DNA of 37,057 nucleotides from assembly GCA_035763085.1 (NCBI GenBank), contig DASUBV010000062.1, forward strand, positions 1-37,057, written 5' to 3'. Positions 23,344-32,615 of the stretch are shown one piece after another. This DNA is from DASUBV01 sp035763085 (GTDB lineage: Bacteria > Actinomycetota > Actinomycetes > Streptosporangiales > Streptosporangiaceae). Positions within the stretch are counted from its first letter, which is position 1. The number at the start of each line of letters is the position of its first letter. Below the pieces are notes generated by a model, which saw only the letters and a list, made by a program, of their open reading frames with translations, did no database searches and was not told the origin of the DNA. A program made the position numbers and the translations under genes.

Positions 23344-25650
23344 TTGAGCATCCTGGGTACCCGGGTCCTGCGGACCGAAGATCCGCGTTTCCTGACCACA
23401 GGCGGCGTTTATACCGAGGACGTCACGGATGACCGGCTGGCCGGCGCCGTGCACCTGTGCTTCGTGCGGTCGCCGGTGGCACATGCGAAGATCACCGGCA
23501 TTGACGTCAGCGCCGCGCGGGACGCACCGGGCGTGGTCGCCGTCTATACCGGCGCCGACCTGGAGAGCCTGCCGCCCCGCAAGGGCATGGGCCCCACCAA
23601 CAAGGAGATGTACCAGCGCCCGCTGGCCACCGACACCGTCCGGTTCGTCGGCGAGCCGGTCGCGGTGGTCGTCACTGAGAAGCCTGACCAGGGCGAGGAC
23701 GCCGCCGAGCTGGTCAGCGTCGACTACGACACCCTCCCGGCCGTGGTGAGCCTGGCGGACGCGCGGGACGGCAAGACGCTGCTGTTCCCTGCCGCCGGCA
23801 CCAACGTGGCCTGTGACTTCGGGGACCGCTCCGCGGCGGCCGCCGACCTGTTCGACGGCTGTGACGTGGTGGTCACCAGGACCATCATCAACCGGCGCGT
23901 GGCGCCCGCCCCGATGGAGTCACGCTCGGCCGCGGCGGCCTGGAGCGAGGACGGGCGGCTCACCGCCTGGATCCCCAACCAGGGCGCCCAGGGCACCAAG
24001 GGCTCGCTGGCCCGGCAGCTCAGCATCGACCCCGCGCAGGTCCGGGTGATCACCCCGGATGTCGGCGGGGCGTTCGGCGCGAAGTTCGGCGCCGACCCCG
24101 AGCACGCCATCACCTGCTGGGTGGCCCGTGAGCTGGGCCGGCCGGCCCGGTGGAGCGAGACCCGGTACGAGAACCTGATCGGGATGACGCACGGCCGCGC
24201 CCAGGAGCAGACGATCACCATCGGCGGCACCCGCGACGGCAGCGTCCTGGCCTACCGGCTGGACGTGCTCCAGGACAGCGGCGCCTACCTGCGGATCGGC
24301 GCGGTCCTGCCGTCGCTGACCATCCTGATGGCGCCCGGGCCCTATGACATCCCGCGCGCCGAGGCATTCGCGACCAGCCTGGTCACCACGACCACCCCGA
24401 TGGGCGCCTACCGCGGCGCCGGCCGGCCCGAGGCCACGGCCGCGCTGGAGCGGGCCATGGACCTGTTCGCCGCCGAGATCGGATTGGACCCGGCCGAGGT
24501 CCGGCGCAAGAACCTGCTGGCGCCGTTCACCGAGCCGCACCGGACCGCCTTCGGCGCCCTGTACGACAGCGGCGACTACGCCGCCGCCCTGGACCGGGCG
24601 CTGGCCGCAGCCGGGTATGACGGCCTGCGCCGCGAGCAGGCCGAGCGCCGGGCCCGCGGTGACACGCTGCAGCTGGGCATCGGCGTCGCCTCTTACGTCG
24701 AGATCACCGGCGGCGGCGACGAGTCCGGCCCGCCCAGCGAGAATGCCACCGTCGAGGTGCACCCGGACGGGACGGCGACCATCCTGACCGGGACCTCGCC
24801 GCACGGCCAGGGCCACGAGACGGCCTGGGCCATGCTGGCCAGCGACGAGCTGGGCATCCCGATCGACAAGATCACCCTGAAGTGGGGCGACACCGACCTG
24901 GTGCCCGAGGGCGGCGGCACCGGCGGATCGCGCAGCCTGCAGCAGGGCGGCGCCGCCGTTCAGCAGGCGTCTCGTGAGCTCATCGAGGTGGCCAGGGACC
25001 GCGCCGCCGCCGAGCTCGAGGCCAGCCCCGCTGACCTGGTCTTCGACGTCGATTCCAGCACGTTCGCCGTCGCCGGCGACCCGGAGGCGAGCGTGCCGCT
25101 GGCCTCGCTGGCCCAGGAGGAGCGGCTGCTGGTGCGGACCGTGTTCTCCGCGCCCGACGCCACCTACCCGTTCGGGACCCACGTCGCGGTGGCCGAGGTC
25201 GACACCGAGACCGGCAAGGTGTTCCTGCGCCGGGTGATCACGGTCGACGACGCCGGCGTGGTGCTCAACCCGCTGCTGGCCGAGGGCCAGCGGCACGGCG
25301 GGATCGCGCAGGGCGCCGCGCAGGCCTTCCTGGAGGAGGTCGTCTACGACAGCGACGGCAACCCGCTGACCGCGAGCTTCGCTGACTACCCGATCCTGTC
25401 CGCCACCGAGGTACCCAGCTTCGAGCTGGCCGAGATGGCCACGCCGACGACCTACAACCCGCTCGGCGCCAAGGGCATCGGCGAGGCCGGCAGCATCGGC
25501 GCCACTCCCGCCGTCCAGAACGCGGTCATCGACGCCGTGGCGCACCTCGGCGTGCGGCACATCGACATGCCCACCAGCCCGCAGCGCGTGTGGGCGGCCA
25601 TTCAGGCCGCCGCGAGCGGGTCCGGCAGCTCGCGATCGGAGAATGCCTGA
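23344..25650 (+). CDS. Molybdenum hydroxylase large subunit (CoxL-like, form II)
   Basis: A 768-residue xanthine-oxidase-family large subunit that binds Mo-pterin cytosine dinucleotide. The loop AYRGAGR at 355-361 is the form II pattern; true CO dehydrogenases (form I) have AYRCSFR, so the substrate is probably not CO but an aldehyde, N-heterocycle or similar compound. The catalytic glutamate is E714 in GIGEAGSIG. The start is TTG at 23344: GGGGAG lies 7 nt upstream and the protein then begins MSILGTRVLRTEDPRF, as relatives do. It overlaps the small-subunit gene by one base. Confidence 0.9.
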   Translation: MSILGTRVLRTEDPRFLTTGGVYTEDVTDDRLAGAVHLCFVRSPVAHAKITGIDVSAARDAPGVVAVYTGADLESLPPRKGMGPTNKEMYQRPLATDTVRFVGEPVAVVVTEKPDQGEDAAELVSVDYDTLPAVVSLADARDGKTLLFPAAGTNVACDFGDRSAAAADLFDGCDVVVTRTIINRRVAPAPMESRSAAAAWSEDGRLTAWIPNQGAQGTKGSLARQLSIDPAQVRVITPDVGGAFGAKFGADPEHAITCWVARELGRPARWSETRYENLIGMTHGRAQEQTITIGGTRDGSVLAYRLDVLQDSGAYLRIGAVLPSLTILMAPGPYDIPRAEAFATSLVTTTTPMGAYRGAGRPEATAALERAMDLFAAEIGLDPAEVRRKNLLAPFTEPHRTAFGALYDSGDYAAALDRALAAAGYDGLRREQAERRARGDTLQLGIGVASYVEITGGGDESGPPSENATVEVHPDGTATILTGTSPHGQGHETAWAMLASDELGIPIDKITLKWGDTDLVPEGGGTGGSRSLQQGGAAVQQASRELIEVARDRAAAELEASPADLVFDVDSSTFAVAGDPEASVPLASLAQEERLLVRTVFSAPDATYPFGTHVAVAEVDTETGKVFLRRVITVDDAGVVLNPLLAEGQRHGGIAQGAAQAFLEEVVYDSDGNPLTASFADYPILSATEVPSFELAEMATPTTYNPLGAKGIGEAGSIGATPAVQNAVIDAVAHLGVRHIDMPTSPQRVWAAIQAAASGSGSSRSENA

Positions 25651-26158
25651 TGCAGGTCAAGCTCACCGTCAACGGGGAAGCCCGCTCGGCCGACATCGAG
25701 CCGCGGCTGCTGCTGGTGCATTACCTGCGCGAGCACCTGGGGCTGCGGGCCGCCAACGTCGGCTGCGACACCACATCGTGCGGCGCCTGCACTGTCCTGC
25801 TCAACGGCCGCTCGGTGAAGTCCTGCACCGTGCTGACCGCGCAGGCCGCGGGCGCGCAGGTCATCACCGCCGAGGGGCTGGGCAGCAAGGACAGCCTGCA
25901 CCCGGTGCAGGCCGCGTTCCGGCAGGAGCACGGACTGCAGTGCGGGTTCTGCACGCCAGGCATGGTGATGGCCGCCACCAGCCTGCTGGCCGAGAACCCG
26001 AACCCCACCGAGGAGCAGGTCCGCGAGGGCCTGGAAGGCAACTTGTGCCGGTGCACCGGCTACCACAACATCGTCCGCGCGGTGCTGGCCGCGGCGCAGG
26101 CCGGCGGCGGGGCCGCCCCGCCGGCGGCCGGCGGCGGCGCGGGACAGGAGGCCGGCCA

Positions 26159-26162
<4 letters not shown>
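25650..26162 (+). CDS. Molybdenum hydroxylase small subunit, 2x[2Fe-2S] (CoxS-like)
   Basis: A 170-residue electron-transfer subunit. The plant-type [2Fe-2S] cluster ligands are C39, C44, C47 and C59 (CDTTSCGACTVLLNG). The second cluster, in the alpha-helical domain, uses C98, C101, C133 and C135 (QCGFCTPG and NLCRCTGYHN). It passes electrons from the Mo site to FAD. The final 20 residues are a Gly/Ala-rich extension. The ATG at 25650 shares its A with the TGA of the large subunit, and the stop overlaps the medium-subunit GTG by 3 bp: a coupled L-S-M unit. Confidence 0.95.
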
Positions 26163-26968
<806 letters not shown>

Positions 26969-26999
26969 GGATCCACCCAGCGGGCGCTGCCGCCCGGCC

Positions 27000-27155
27000 C
27001 CGGGCCGGCTCCCCGGTGGGCTGCCGAGCCTGGCGGGCTGCACGCCGCGCTGTGCCGCCGCCCGGCCGGGCGGGACCAGGCGGGACGGGACTGCGCGGCG
27101 CGAGCCTGGCCCGGGGCCGGCTCTGCCCGGCGGGCTGCCGGGCCCGGCGGCGCAC
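27000..27155. repeat. Imperfect direct repeat in the gap after coxM
   Basis: A roughly 40-bp segment near 27000-27045 recurs with several changes near 27112-27155; both contain GGGCCGGCTC and GGGCTGCCG. The copies are about 110 bp apart. The end of the 241-bp gap holds a possible promoter: TTGCGT (27173-27178), 18 bp, TAGTCC (27197-27202), 7 nt before the next ATG. Confidence 0.4.
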
Positions 27156-27209
27156 GGCCCGCCGTTGCTGAATTGCGTACGGGGGTCGCGCTCGGGTAGT
27201 CCTAGGCCC

Positions 27210-28046
27210 ATGGACGCCAAGGATCAGCCCGGGGCCGGCGAGCCCGCACCAGGGGCCGGCGAGCCCGCGCCGCCCGCCGGGGAGCTGGTGCCGCGCGGCG
27301 ACGAGCAGCTGCCCGAGCGCGTCGCGGAGCTGGCCGGCGAGCTCACCGAGGAGCGATCGGAGTCACGGCGACGGCGGCTGGCCCGGGCCATCCCCCGGCT
27401 CACCGGCCGCGGCGGCCGGATCGCCGGGCGCGGCGGCCTGGCCGCCTGGACCGGGCTGCAGGCCGGCGGCCGCTGGCTGACCACGCAGGCCCTGGTCATG
27501 GCACCGCGGGTGCCGATCAGGGACCTGGAGACGCTGCGCGCCCAGTATCCCGGCCTGACCCCCGAGGAGCTGGCCGACGCGCTGATCGACGGCTCCGCCC
27601 GGGCGGCGGCCGGGGTAGGCGCGGCCGTCGGGGCGGCCATGGTGCTGCCGGTCGTCCCCGCCGCGCCGGTGGAGATCGGCGTCGAGACGCTGGCCCTGGT
27701 CGCCATCGAGCTCAAGCTGGTGGCCGAGCTGCACGAGGTCTACGCCATGCGGGCGTCCGGCTCGGCTGCCGACCGGATGATGTCCTACCTGGACGCCTGG
27801 GCGCACCGCCGGGGCGTCGGCCTGGCCCCCGGCGGCCTGATCCTGGCCCTGGGCTCGCCGCTGCGGCGGCAGCTGGAACGGCGGCTGATCCTGCGGGCCG
27901 GGCGCAGCGCCACCTCGCTCGGGCCGCTGCTGACCGGCGCGGCCGCGGGCGCGCTGCTGAACCGCCGGGAGACCCGCAAGCTGGGTCACGAGGTCCGCGA
28001 CGACCTGCGCCGCCGGTCCGCGGACGCGGCCCGCTGGGCCGGCTAG
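27210..28046 (+). CDS. Unrecognised protein with hydrophobic central segment
   Basis: A 278-residue protein that I do not recognise confidently. Residues 1-60 are acidic and Pro/Ala-rich with a duplicated GAGEPAP unit (21-bp DNA repeat at 27230-27271). The middle has YPGLTPEELADALIDGSARA, then a Gly/Ala/Val-rich hydrophobic stretch, then PVEIGVETLALVAIELKLVA, ELHEVYAMRA and a repeat-poor C-terminus with basic residues. It has a faint resemblance to EcsC-like membrane-associated proteins, which I treat as unproven. It is convergent with the DUF885 gene. The ATG has a weak leaderless-type promoter upstream. Confidence 0.7.
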   Translation: MDAKDQPGAGEPAPGAGEPAPPAGELVPRGDEQLPERVAELAGELTEERSESRRRRLARAIPRLTGRGGRIAGRGGLAAWTGLQAGGRWLTTQALVMAPRVPIRDLETLRAQYPGLTPEELADALIDGSARAAAGVGAAVGAAMVLPVVPAAPVEIGVETLALVAIELKLVAELHEVYAMRASGSAADRMMSYLDAWAHRRGVGLAPGGLILALGSPLRRQLERRLILRAGRSATSLGPLLTGAAAGALLNRRETRKLGHEVRDDLRRRSADAARWAG

Positions 28047-28070
28047 CGCTGCCCGCCCGGCCGCCGCCCG

Positions 28071-29816
28071 CTACAGCCGGGCCAGCTCGTCGGCCAGGTC
28101 GTCCAGCCCCAGGGAGCCGAGTGACAGCGCCGCCATGTGCCACGCCTTGAGGTCGAAGCTGGCGCCGCGGGCGGCCTGCGCCGCGGCCCGGCCCTCCAGC
28201 CAGGCCCGCTCGCCGATCTTGTAGCTGATGGCCTGGCCGGGTGCGCTCAGGTAGCGCACGATCTCGCTGTCGATGAACTCGGCGTCCCGGCCGCTGTGCG
28301 CGCGGAAGAACTCGGCCGCCAGCTCCGGCGTCCACACCTGGCCTGCGCCGACCGGCGAGTCGGCCGGCACCGTCAGGCCCAGGTGCATGCCCAGGTCGAC
28401 GATGACCCGCACGGCGCGCATCATCTGCGCGTCCAGGTAGCCCAGCCGGGCCCCGGCCGGCCGCAGGTAGCCCAGCTCGTCCATCAGCCGCTCCGCGTAC
28501 AGGGCCCAGCCCTCCATGCAGGCGCTGACCCCGCCGACGACGGTCTGGAACGTGGACAGCTGGCTGGTCAGGTACGTCCACTGGGCGACCTGCAGGTGAT
28601 GGCCGGGAACGCCCTCGTGGTACCACACGCTGATCAGGTTCCACTCCGGGAACCGGGTCCGGCCCAGCGTCGGCAGCCAGGTCCGGCCTGGCCGGGAGAA
28701 GTCCTGGGACGGGCCGGTGTAGTACGGCGCGGCCGCGCTGCCCGCCGGCGCGATCATCGCCTCGACGGTCCTGATCGGCTCGGCCAGGTCAAAGTGGGTG
28801 CCGTCGAGGTCGGCGATGGCGTCGTTCATCATCTGCTGCAGGCGATGGCGGATCTGCTCCACGCCCTCGACGGCCTTGCTGTGCTCGTCGAGGTAGCGCA
28901 TCGCCTCCTGCGGCGTGGCACCGGGCAGCACCTGCCGGGCCTCGCTGGTCATCTCGGCCAGGATCTCCCGGTACTGCGACCAGCCCCACTCATATGTTGC
29001 GGCCAGGTCCAGCCGGGCGCCGGTCCAGCGCCGGGCCGAGCGCAGGTAGCGCTCCTCCCCCATCCCGTCCGGCGTGCCCTCGGCCCTGGGCAGGTACTCG
29101 GCGGTCAGCCAGTCGCGCAGGTCGGCGGCCGCGCCGGCCGCCTCGCCCGCGGCGTCATCCAGGTCGGTGCGCAGCGCGGCGGGCACCTCAGCGGCCGCGG
29201 CGAACTCCGCGAACCAGCCCGCGCCGCCTGCGGCGGCCAGCCAGTCGGTGATCTGGCCGGTGACCGTCCGGACCTGGCGCGGCGCGGCGAGCAGCCCCTG
29301 CCGCGCGCCCTCGGCCAGTGACTCGCGGTACCCGCCCAGAGCCTGCGGGACACCGATCATCCGGCGGGCGATGACGGCCCAGTCCTCGGCGGTGGCGGCG
29401 GGCATCAGGGTGAAGACGTTCCGGACGCCCTGCAGCGGGCCGAAGATGTTCGACACCGAGCGCAGGTGCTCGCCGGCCGCGCTCAGGTCGAGGCCGGCTT
29501 CCAGCCGCTCGCGGAGCAGCCGGGCGCAGCGCCGCTCGTGGCCGGCGGCCGCGGCATCGCCGTTGGCCGCGGGCTCGCCGCCGGCGGCGGCCGGCGCCCG
29601 GCTCGCCTCAACGGCGTCCAGCCGGGCCAGCGTGGCGCGGGCCAGGTCATCGGCGGCCTGCTGCCCCGCCGGGGACAGGTCCGGCAGCCGGTCCTGGCCC
29701 GACACGGTACCGAGCCGGGTGGCCAGCAGCGGGTCGAGCTCGGCCAGGGCGGCGACGTAGGACTCGGCGACGGCCCGGACCGGCCGCTGCGTATCATCTG
29801 GCGTGATATCCGGCAT
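28071..29816 (-). CDS. DUF885 family protein, putative metallopeptidase
   Basis: A 581-residue DUF885 protein. The conserved block SVWYHEGVPGHHLQVAQW contains a HExxxxHH-like motif resembling zinc-peptidase sites, and YYTGPSQDFSRPGRTW and CMEGWALYAERLMDELGYL are the other typical blocks. It is cytosolic with no signal peptide. Peptidase activity is a family inference. The start is ATG at 29814-29816, because CACAAT (29823-29828) precedes it by 6 nt as a leaderless -10 box; an in-frame ATG 7 codons earlier is the alternative. It is 17 bp downstream of the broken TIM-barrel gene. Confidence 0.87.
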   Translation of the reverse strand: MPDITPDDTQRPVRAVAESYVAALAELDPLLATRLGTVSGQDRLPDLSPAGQQAADDLARATLARLDAVEASRAPAAAGGEPAANGDAAAAGHERRCARLLRERLEAGLDLSAAGEHLRSVSNIFGPLQGVRNVFTLMPAATAEDWAVIARRMIGVPQALGGYRESLAEGARQGLLAAPRQVRTVTGQITDWLAAAGGAGWFAEFAAAAEVPAALRTDLDDAAGEAAGAAADLRDWLTAEYLPRAEGTPDGMGEERYLRSARRWTGARLDLAATYEWGWSQYREILAEMTSEARQVLPGATPQEAMRYLDEHSKAVEGVEQIRHRLQQMMNDAIADLDGTHFDLAEPIRTVEAMIAPAGSAAAPYYTGPSQDFSRPGRTWLPTLGRTRFPEWNLISVWYHEGVPGHHLQVAQWTYLTSQLSTFQTVVGGVSACMEGWALYAERLMDELGYLRPAGARLGYLDAQMMRAVRVIVDLGMHLGLTVPADSPVGAGQVWTPELAAEFFRAHSGRDAEFIDSEIVRYLSAPGQAISYKIGERAWLEGRAAAQAARGASFDLKAWHMAALSLGSLGLDDLADELARL

Positions 29817-29822
29817 GCCGCC

Positions 29823-29828
29823 ATTGTG
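29823..29828 (-). promoter_or_regulatory. -10-like box before the DUF885 gene
   Basis: CACAAT on the minus strand, 6 nt before the ATG, giving a leaderless layout even though the gene closely follows another. Confidence 0.35.
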
Positions 29829-29833
29829 CCTTG

Positions 29834-30877
29834 TCACGCCACTGGCGCCCCACCCGTGCCGGCCTCCGGCGCCTGATAGGCGCGCGCCAGCGCCGCGAAG
29901 GCCCGCTTGGGCTCCCAGCCCAGGCCCTCCCGCCCGGTGCCCGGGCCGCCCGGCAGCATCTTCACTATCCCGTAGCTGGCCATGTCCAGGTCGGCTCGCG
30001 GCTCGGCGTAGTGCGGGTGGCCGTAGCCGGCGAAGGTGAACCAGAACGCCGAGTCGATGCCCGCGGCCTCGAAGGCCGGCAGCAGCTCGCTGAGGTAGCG
30101 AACCTGCTCGTCCTCGTCGCGCACGTAGTCACCCGTCAGCCGGGGCGGCTGCGCGTCGGAGTCGGTGATGGCCCAGCCCATGCCGCCCCGGTCCGCCGCG
30201 CCGGCGTAGGTGCAGCAGCCGAACTCGGTGATGGCGGCCGGCTTGCCGTGCGCGGCGAGCCTGGCCAGGCTGGCGGCGTACTCCGCCGCGTTGCCGGCGT
30301 CCCGGTAGGCATCAGCGGCCGCGATGTCGAATGGCGCCCAGTCGACCGGCTCCCAGGTGCCGGATGCGTAGCTGATCCGCCCGCTGAACCGGCCGCGCGC
30401 GTCTGCGACGACGGCGGCCAGGAGGTCATTGAGCCTGCCGGGCATCGCCCCGAACGCGGCGCGCGTCTCCGGGCCCCGGGACGTCAGCCCCGTGATCCGC
30501 TCGTACACGGTGCCGCCCGGCAGGATGCCGGAGCAGAACAGGCTGATCTCGCAGCCGGTCACCAGGACCACCTCGGCGCCGGCCTGGCGCAGCCGCTCGG
30601 CGCGATCGGCGCAGTCCGCCAGCACCTCACCGAGCTCGGCCAGGCTCAGCTCGCACGGGAACGGCGCGAGCCAGACCTCCAGCCCGGCCGCGGCGGCCAG
30701 TTCGCCGGCGATGCTCAGCCGCTCCGGGTCGCCCCCGCTGATCCGGACCGCCGAGCAGTGCAGGTCGGTGGCGATGATCTACAACTCGCGCTCGACGACG
30801 GCCGGGTCGAACTGCTCCCGGCTGCTGCGCCCGCCGGGGAAGAACCCCGTGTCGTAGTTGATGCCCCTGCCGCGCAT
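29834..30877 (-). pseudogene. TIM-barrel glycosidase-like gene broken by an in-frame TAG
   Basis: Reading from the ATG at 30875-30877, which has a GGAGGGAG ribosome site, the protein begins MRGRGINYDTGFFPGG, continues to ERE-L, meets TAG at codon 33 (30779-30781), and resumes in the same frame with IIATDLHCSAVRISGGDPE through to the normal end (348 codons). Later blocks are EVVLVTGCEISLF, ISYASGTWEPVDWAPFD, AITEFGCCTY and AFWFTFAGYGHPHY, a TIM-barrel glycoside-hydrolase-like pattern seen in actinobacteria, with no assigned function. Only one base change separates TAG from GAG, AAG or CAG. Both sides of the stop are intact, so this is a very recent nonsense mutation, a sequencing error, or readthrough. 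A restart at GTG 30625 would lose about the first 84 residues. Confidence 0.8.
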
Positions 30878-30926
30878 GCACCCGCTCCCTCCTGGCCCTG
30901 ACCCGCCAGTTCCGCGAGCGCCCGGG

Positions 30927-31691
30927 CTAGCGGATCTCGCCCTCGATCAGCTTCTCCATCGGCCCGACAGCCAGGCCGCCGAGCATGATGGCCAGGCCGA
31001 TCGCCCCCAGCAGCATGACCGTGCCCATCCAGACCATCGTGGTGACCGGCAGGGTGAACGCGCCCACCAGCCGGGCGATGCAGTCGGCCAGCAGGGCGCC
31101 GCCCCAGATGGAGCTGAACGCCAGTTCCAGGCGGCGGAACTTCGGGCTGCTGGCGGCCAGCCTGTTCCACGCCGCGGTCCGGTCCGCCGACCCGCGGGTC
31201 ACGAAGACCCGCAGGCCCTCTGACATCAGCGGGCGGCGCAGCGCTACCGACCCGAGGATGGCCAGGGCGATCACGCTGCTGATGACCGAGTCCTTGGCGA
31301 TCATCATGCGCGGGTCGCCGGTCCAGAAGCTGACCGCGATCCCGGCGATATTGACCGCCAGCATGAGCATGGCCAGCAGGTTGAGCCGCCGCTCGGCCAC
31401 AATCGCGAACACCGAGCGGATGACCGGCACGATGCTGCTCAGCGCCAGCGACAGCCACAGGCTGAGGCCGAGCGCGTCCCGCATCAGGTAGTAGCTGCCG
31501 AGCGGGACCCCGACGTCGATGGCCAGCGACCGCAGTGAGCTCGCGGTCGCCTTTGCGCGCCCGGTCTCCGCCGTCTCGGCAGCCTGTGCGGCCGGAGCCG
31601 CCGGGGAGCCGGCCTCCGGGGCCGCGCTGGCCGGGCAGAGCGATGGGGTGGCGGTCATCGCGAGGGTCTCCGAGTCGTGGTCGCTGAGCAT
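30927..31691 (-). CDS. VC0807-like membrane protein
   Basis: A 254-residue integral membrane protein. After an Ala/Glu-rich N-terminus of about 50 residues come hydrophobic segments such as SLWLSLALSSIVPVIRSVF, MLMLAVNIAGIAVSFWTGD and TTMVWMGTVMLLGAIGLAIM. The pattern fits the VC0807 family, of unknown function. ATG at 31689-31691 is chosen because a near-consensus promoter ends 7 nt before it; an internal ATG 11 codons later is also possible. It is divergent from a TetR gene and shares its operator, so it is the likely regulated target and perhaps the first gene of the leftward group. Confidence 0.7.
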   Translation of the reverse strand: MLSDHDSETLAMTATPSLCPASAAPEAGSPAAPAAQAAETAETGRAKATASSLRSLAIDVGVPLGSYYLMRDALGLSLWLSLALSSIVPVIRSVFAIVAERRLNLLAMLMLAVNIAGIAVSFWTGDPRMMIAKDSVISSVIALAILGSVALRRPLMSEGLRVFVTRGSADRTAAWNRLAASSPKFRRLELAFSSIWGGALLADCIARLVGAFTLPVTTMVWMGTVMLLGAIGLAIMLGGLAVGPMEKLIEGEIR

Positions 31692-31771
31692 GAACACAAC
31701 TTTAGGTCGAGCATAATTTTCTGTCAAACACAAAAATGTGCTCGACCTAAAGCCTCTGTTAGACTGCGGGC
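31692..31771. promoter_or_regulatory. Divergent promoters and TetR operator with perfect 14-bp inverted repeat
   Basis: CTTTAGGTCGAGCA (31700-31713) and TGCTCGACCTAAAG (31739-31752) are perfect inverted repeats separated by 25 bp. Leftward: -35 TTGACA (31722-31727), 17 bp, -10 TAAAGT (31699-31704), 7 nt to the ATG at 31691. Rightward: -10 TAGACT (31760-31765), 6 nt to the ATG at 31772. The left arm covers the leftward -10 and the right arm lies at the expected -35 of the TetR gene. Binding would repress both. The region is much less GC-rich than its surroundings. Confidence 0.85.
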
Positions 31772-32428
31772 ATGACCTCGGGACTGCGGGAGCGGAAGAA
31801 GCGGGAGACGCGGCAGGCGATCTCCGATATTGCCACGGCGCTGTTCGCCGGGCGCGGCTTCGATGCGGTCACTATCTCGCAGGTAGCCGAGGCCGCCGGG
31901 GTGGCCAAGATGACCGTGACCAACTACTTCCCGCGTAAGGAGGACCTGGTCTTCGACCGCGCGGACACGATCATCTCGGGACTGGCCGATGCCATCAATG
32001 CCCGCCGGCCGGGCGAGAGCATGCTGGCCGCGGTGCGCCGGTCCTACGCCGAGGCTGTCGAGCGGGCTGACGTGACGCTCGGGCTGGTCGGCCCGGAGTT
32101 CGCCCGCATGATTCAGGACAGCCCGGTGCTGGCCAGCCGCGGCCTGGAGATCCTGGCCGCGCGCGAGCAGGCCCTCGGCGACGCGATCGCGGCCGAGACG
32201 GGCCGCGACGATGTCCTGCAGCGGCTCGTGGCCGCGCAGCTGGCCTCGGTGCACCGCGTGCTGTTTGCCGAGGGCAGCCGGCGCAGCCTGGCCGGGGAGT
32301 CGCGCGCGCAGATCCTGGCCGCGCTGGCCGCGGCGGCCGAGCGGGCCTTCAATCTCCTCGAGCCCGCTCTCGGCGATTACGGCATCCGCCCGGCCCCGCC
32401 CGCCCCGGCCGAGCCCGCCCCGGGCTGA
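31772..32428 (+). CDS. TetR-family transcriptional regulator
   Basis: A 218-residue TetR regulator. The N-terminal helix-turn-helix is ETRQAISDIATALFAGRGF then VTISQVAEAAGVAKMTVTNY and FPRKEDLV, matching the family well. The C-terminal ligand domain is followed by a Pro/Ala tail (about 205-218). It is leaderless by layout. It should repress itself and the divergent membrane-protein group through the 14-bp repeat. The ligand is unknown. The 3' end, including the stop, is duplicated just downstream. Confidence 0.92.
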   Translation: MTSGLRERKKRETRQAISDIATALFAGRGFDAVTISQVAEAAGVAKMTVTNYFPRKEDLVFDRADTIISGLADAINARRPGESMLAAVRRSYAEAVERADVTLGLVGPEFARMIQDSPVLASRGLEILAAREQALGDAIAAETGRDDVLQRLVAAQLASVHRVLFAEGSRRSLAGESRAQILAALAAAAERAFNLLEPALGDYGIRPAPPAPAEPAPG

Positions 32429-32487
32429 GTCAGCTCCGCCCGGCTCCGCCCGCTCCGGCTGAGCCCGCCCCGGCTGAGTCAGCTCCG
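32411..32487 (+). repeat. Duplicated 3' end of the TetR gene
   Basis: A 27-28-bp segment covering the last codons and TGA of the TetR gene (32411-32438) recurs 50 bp later (32461-32487) with one missing G. The gap to the next gene (32429-32615) otherwise holds GCCCGCTCCGGCT-like repetitive DNA and the TAGCCT box at 32574-32579. Confidence 0.7.
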
Positions 32488-32615
32488 GCTGGTCCAGCCC
32501 GCTCCGGCAGCAATGGCAGTCCCGACCCGCGGGCCAGCCCCAGGTGCGGGGCCGAACTGGGCCGCCGGCTGATAGCCTGCCGGCTCCCGCCCCGCACACC
32601 GAAAGCGGCCCGACC

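Noticed and set aside
23920..25560. Long open frame on the minus strand opposite coxL
   Set aside because: Gly/Arg/Val-rich without motifs; coxL has its conserved molybdenum-site loops here.
23344..25650. Large subunit considered as a true CO dehydrogenase
   Set aside because: The active-site loop is AYRGAGR, not the Cys-containing AYRCSFR of form I enzymes.
30779..30781. Pyrrolysine or other recoding at the in-frame TAG
   Set aside because: TAG is used as an ordinary stop by several genes here (for example mftR, purU and the LysE gene), and no recoding machinery is visible.
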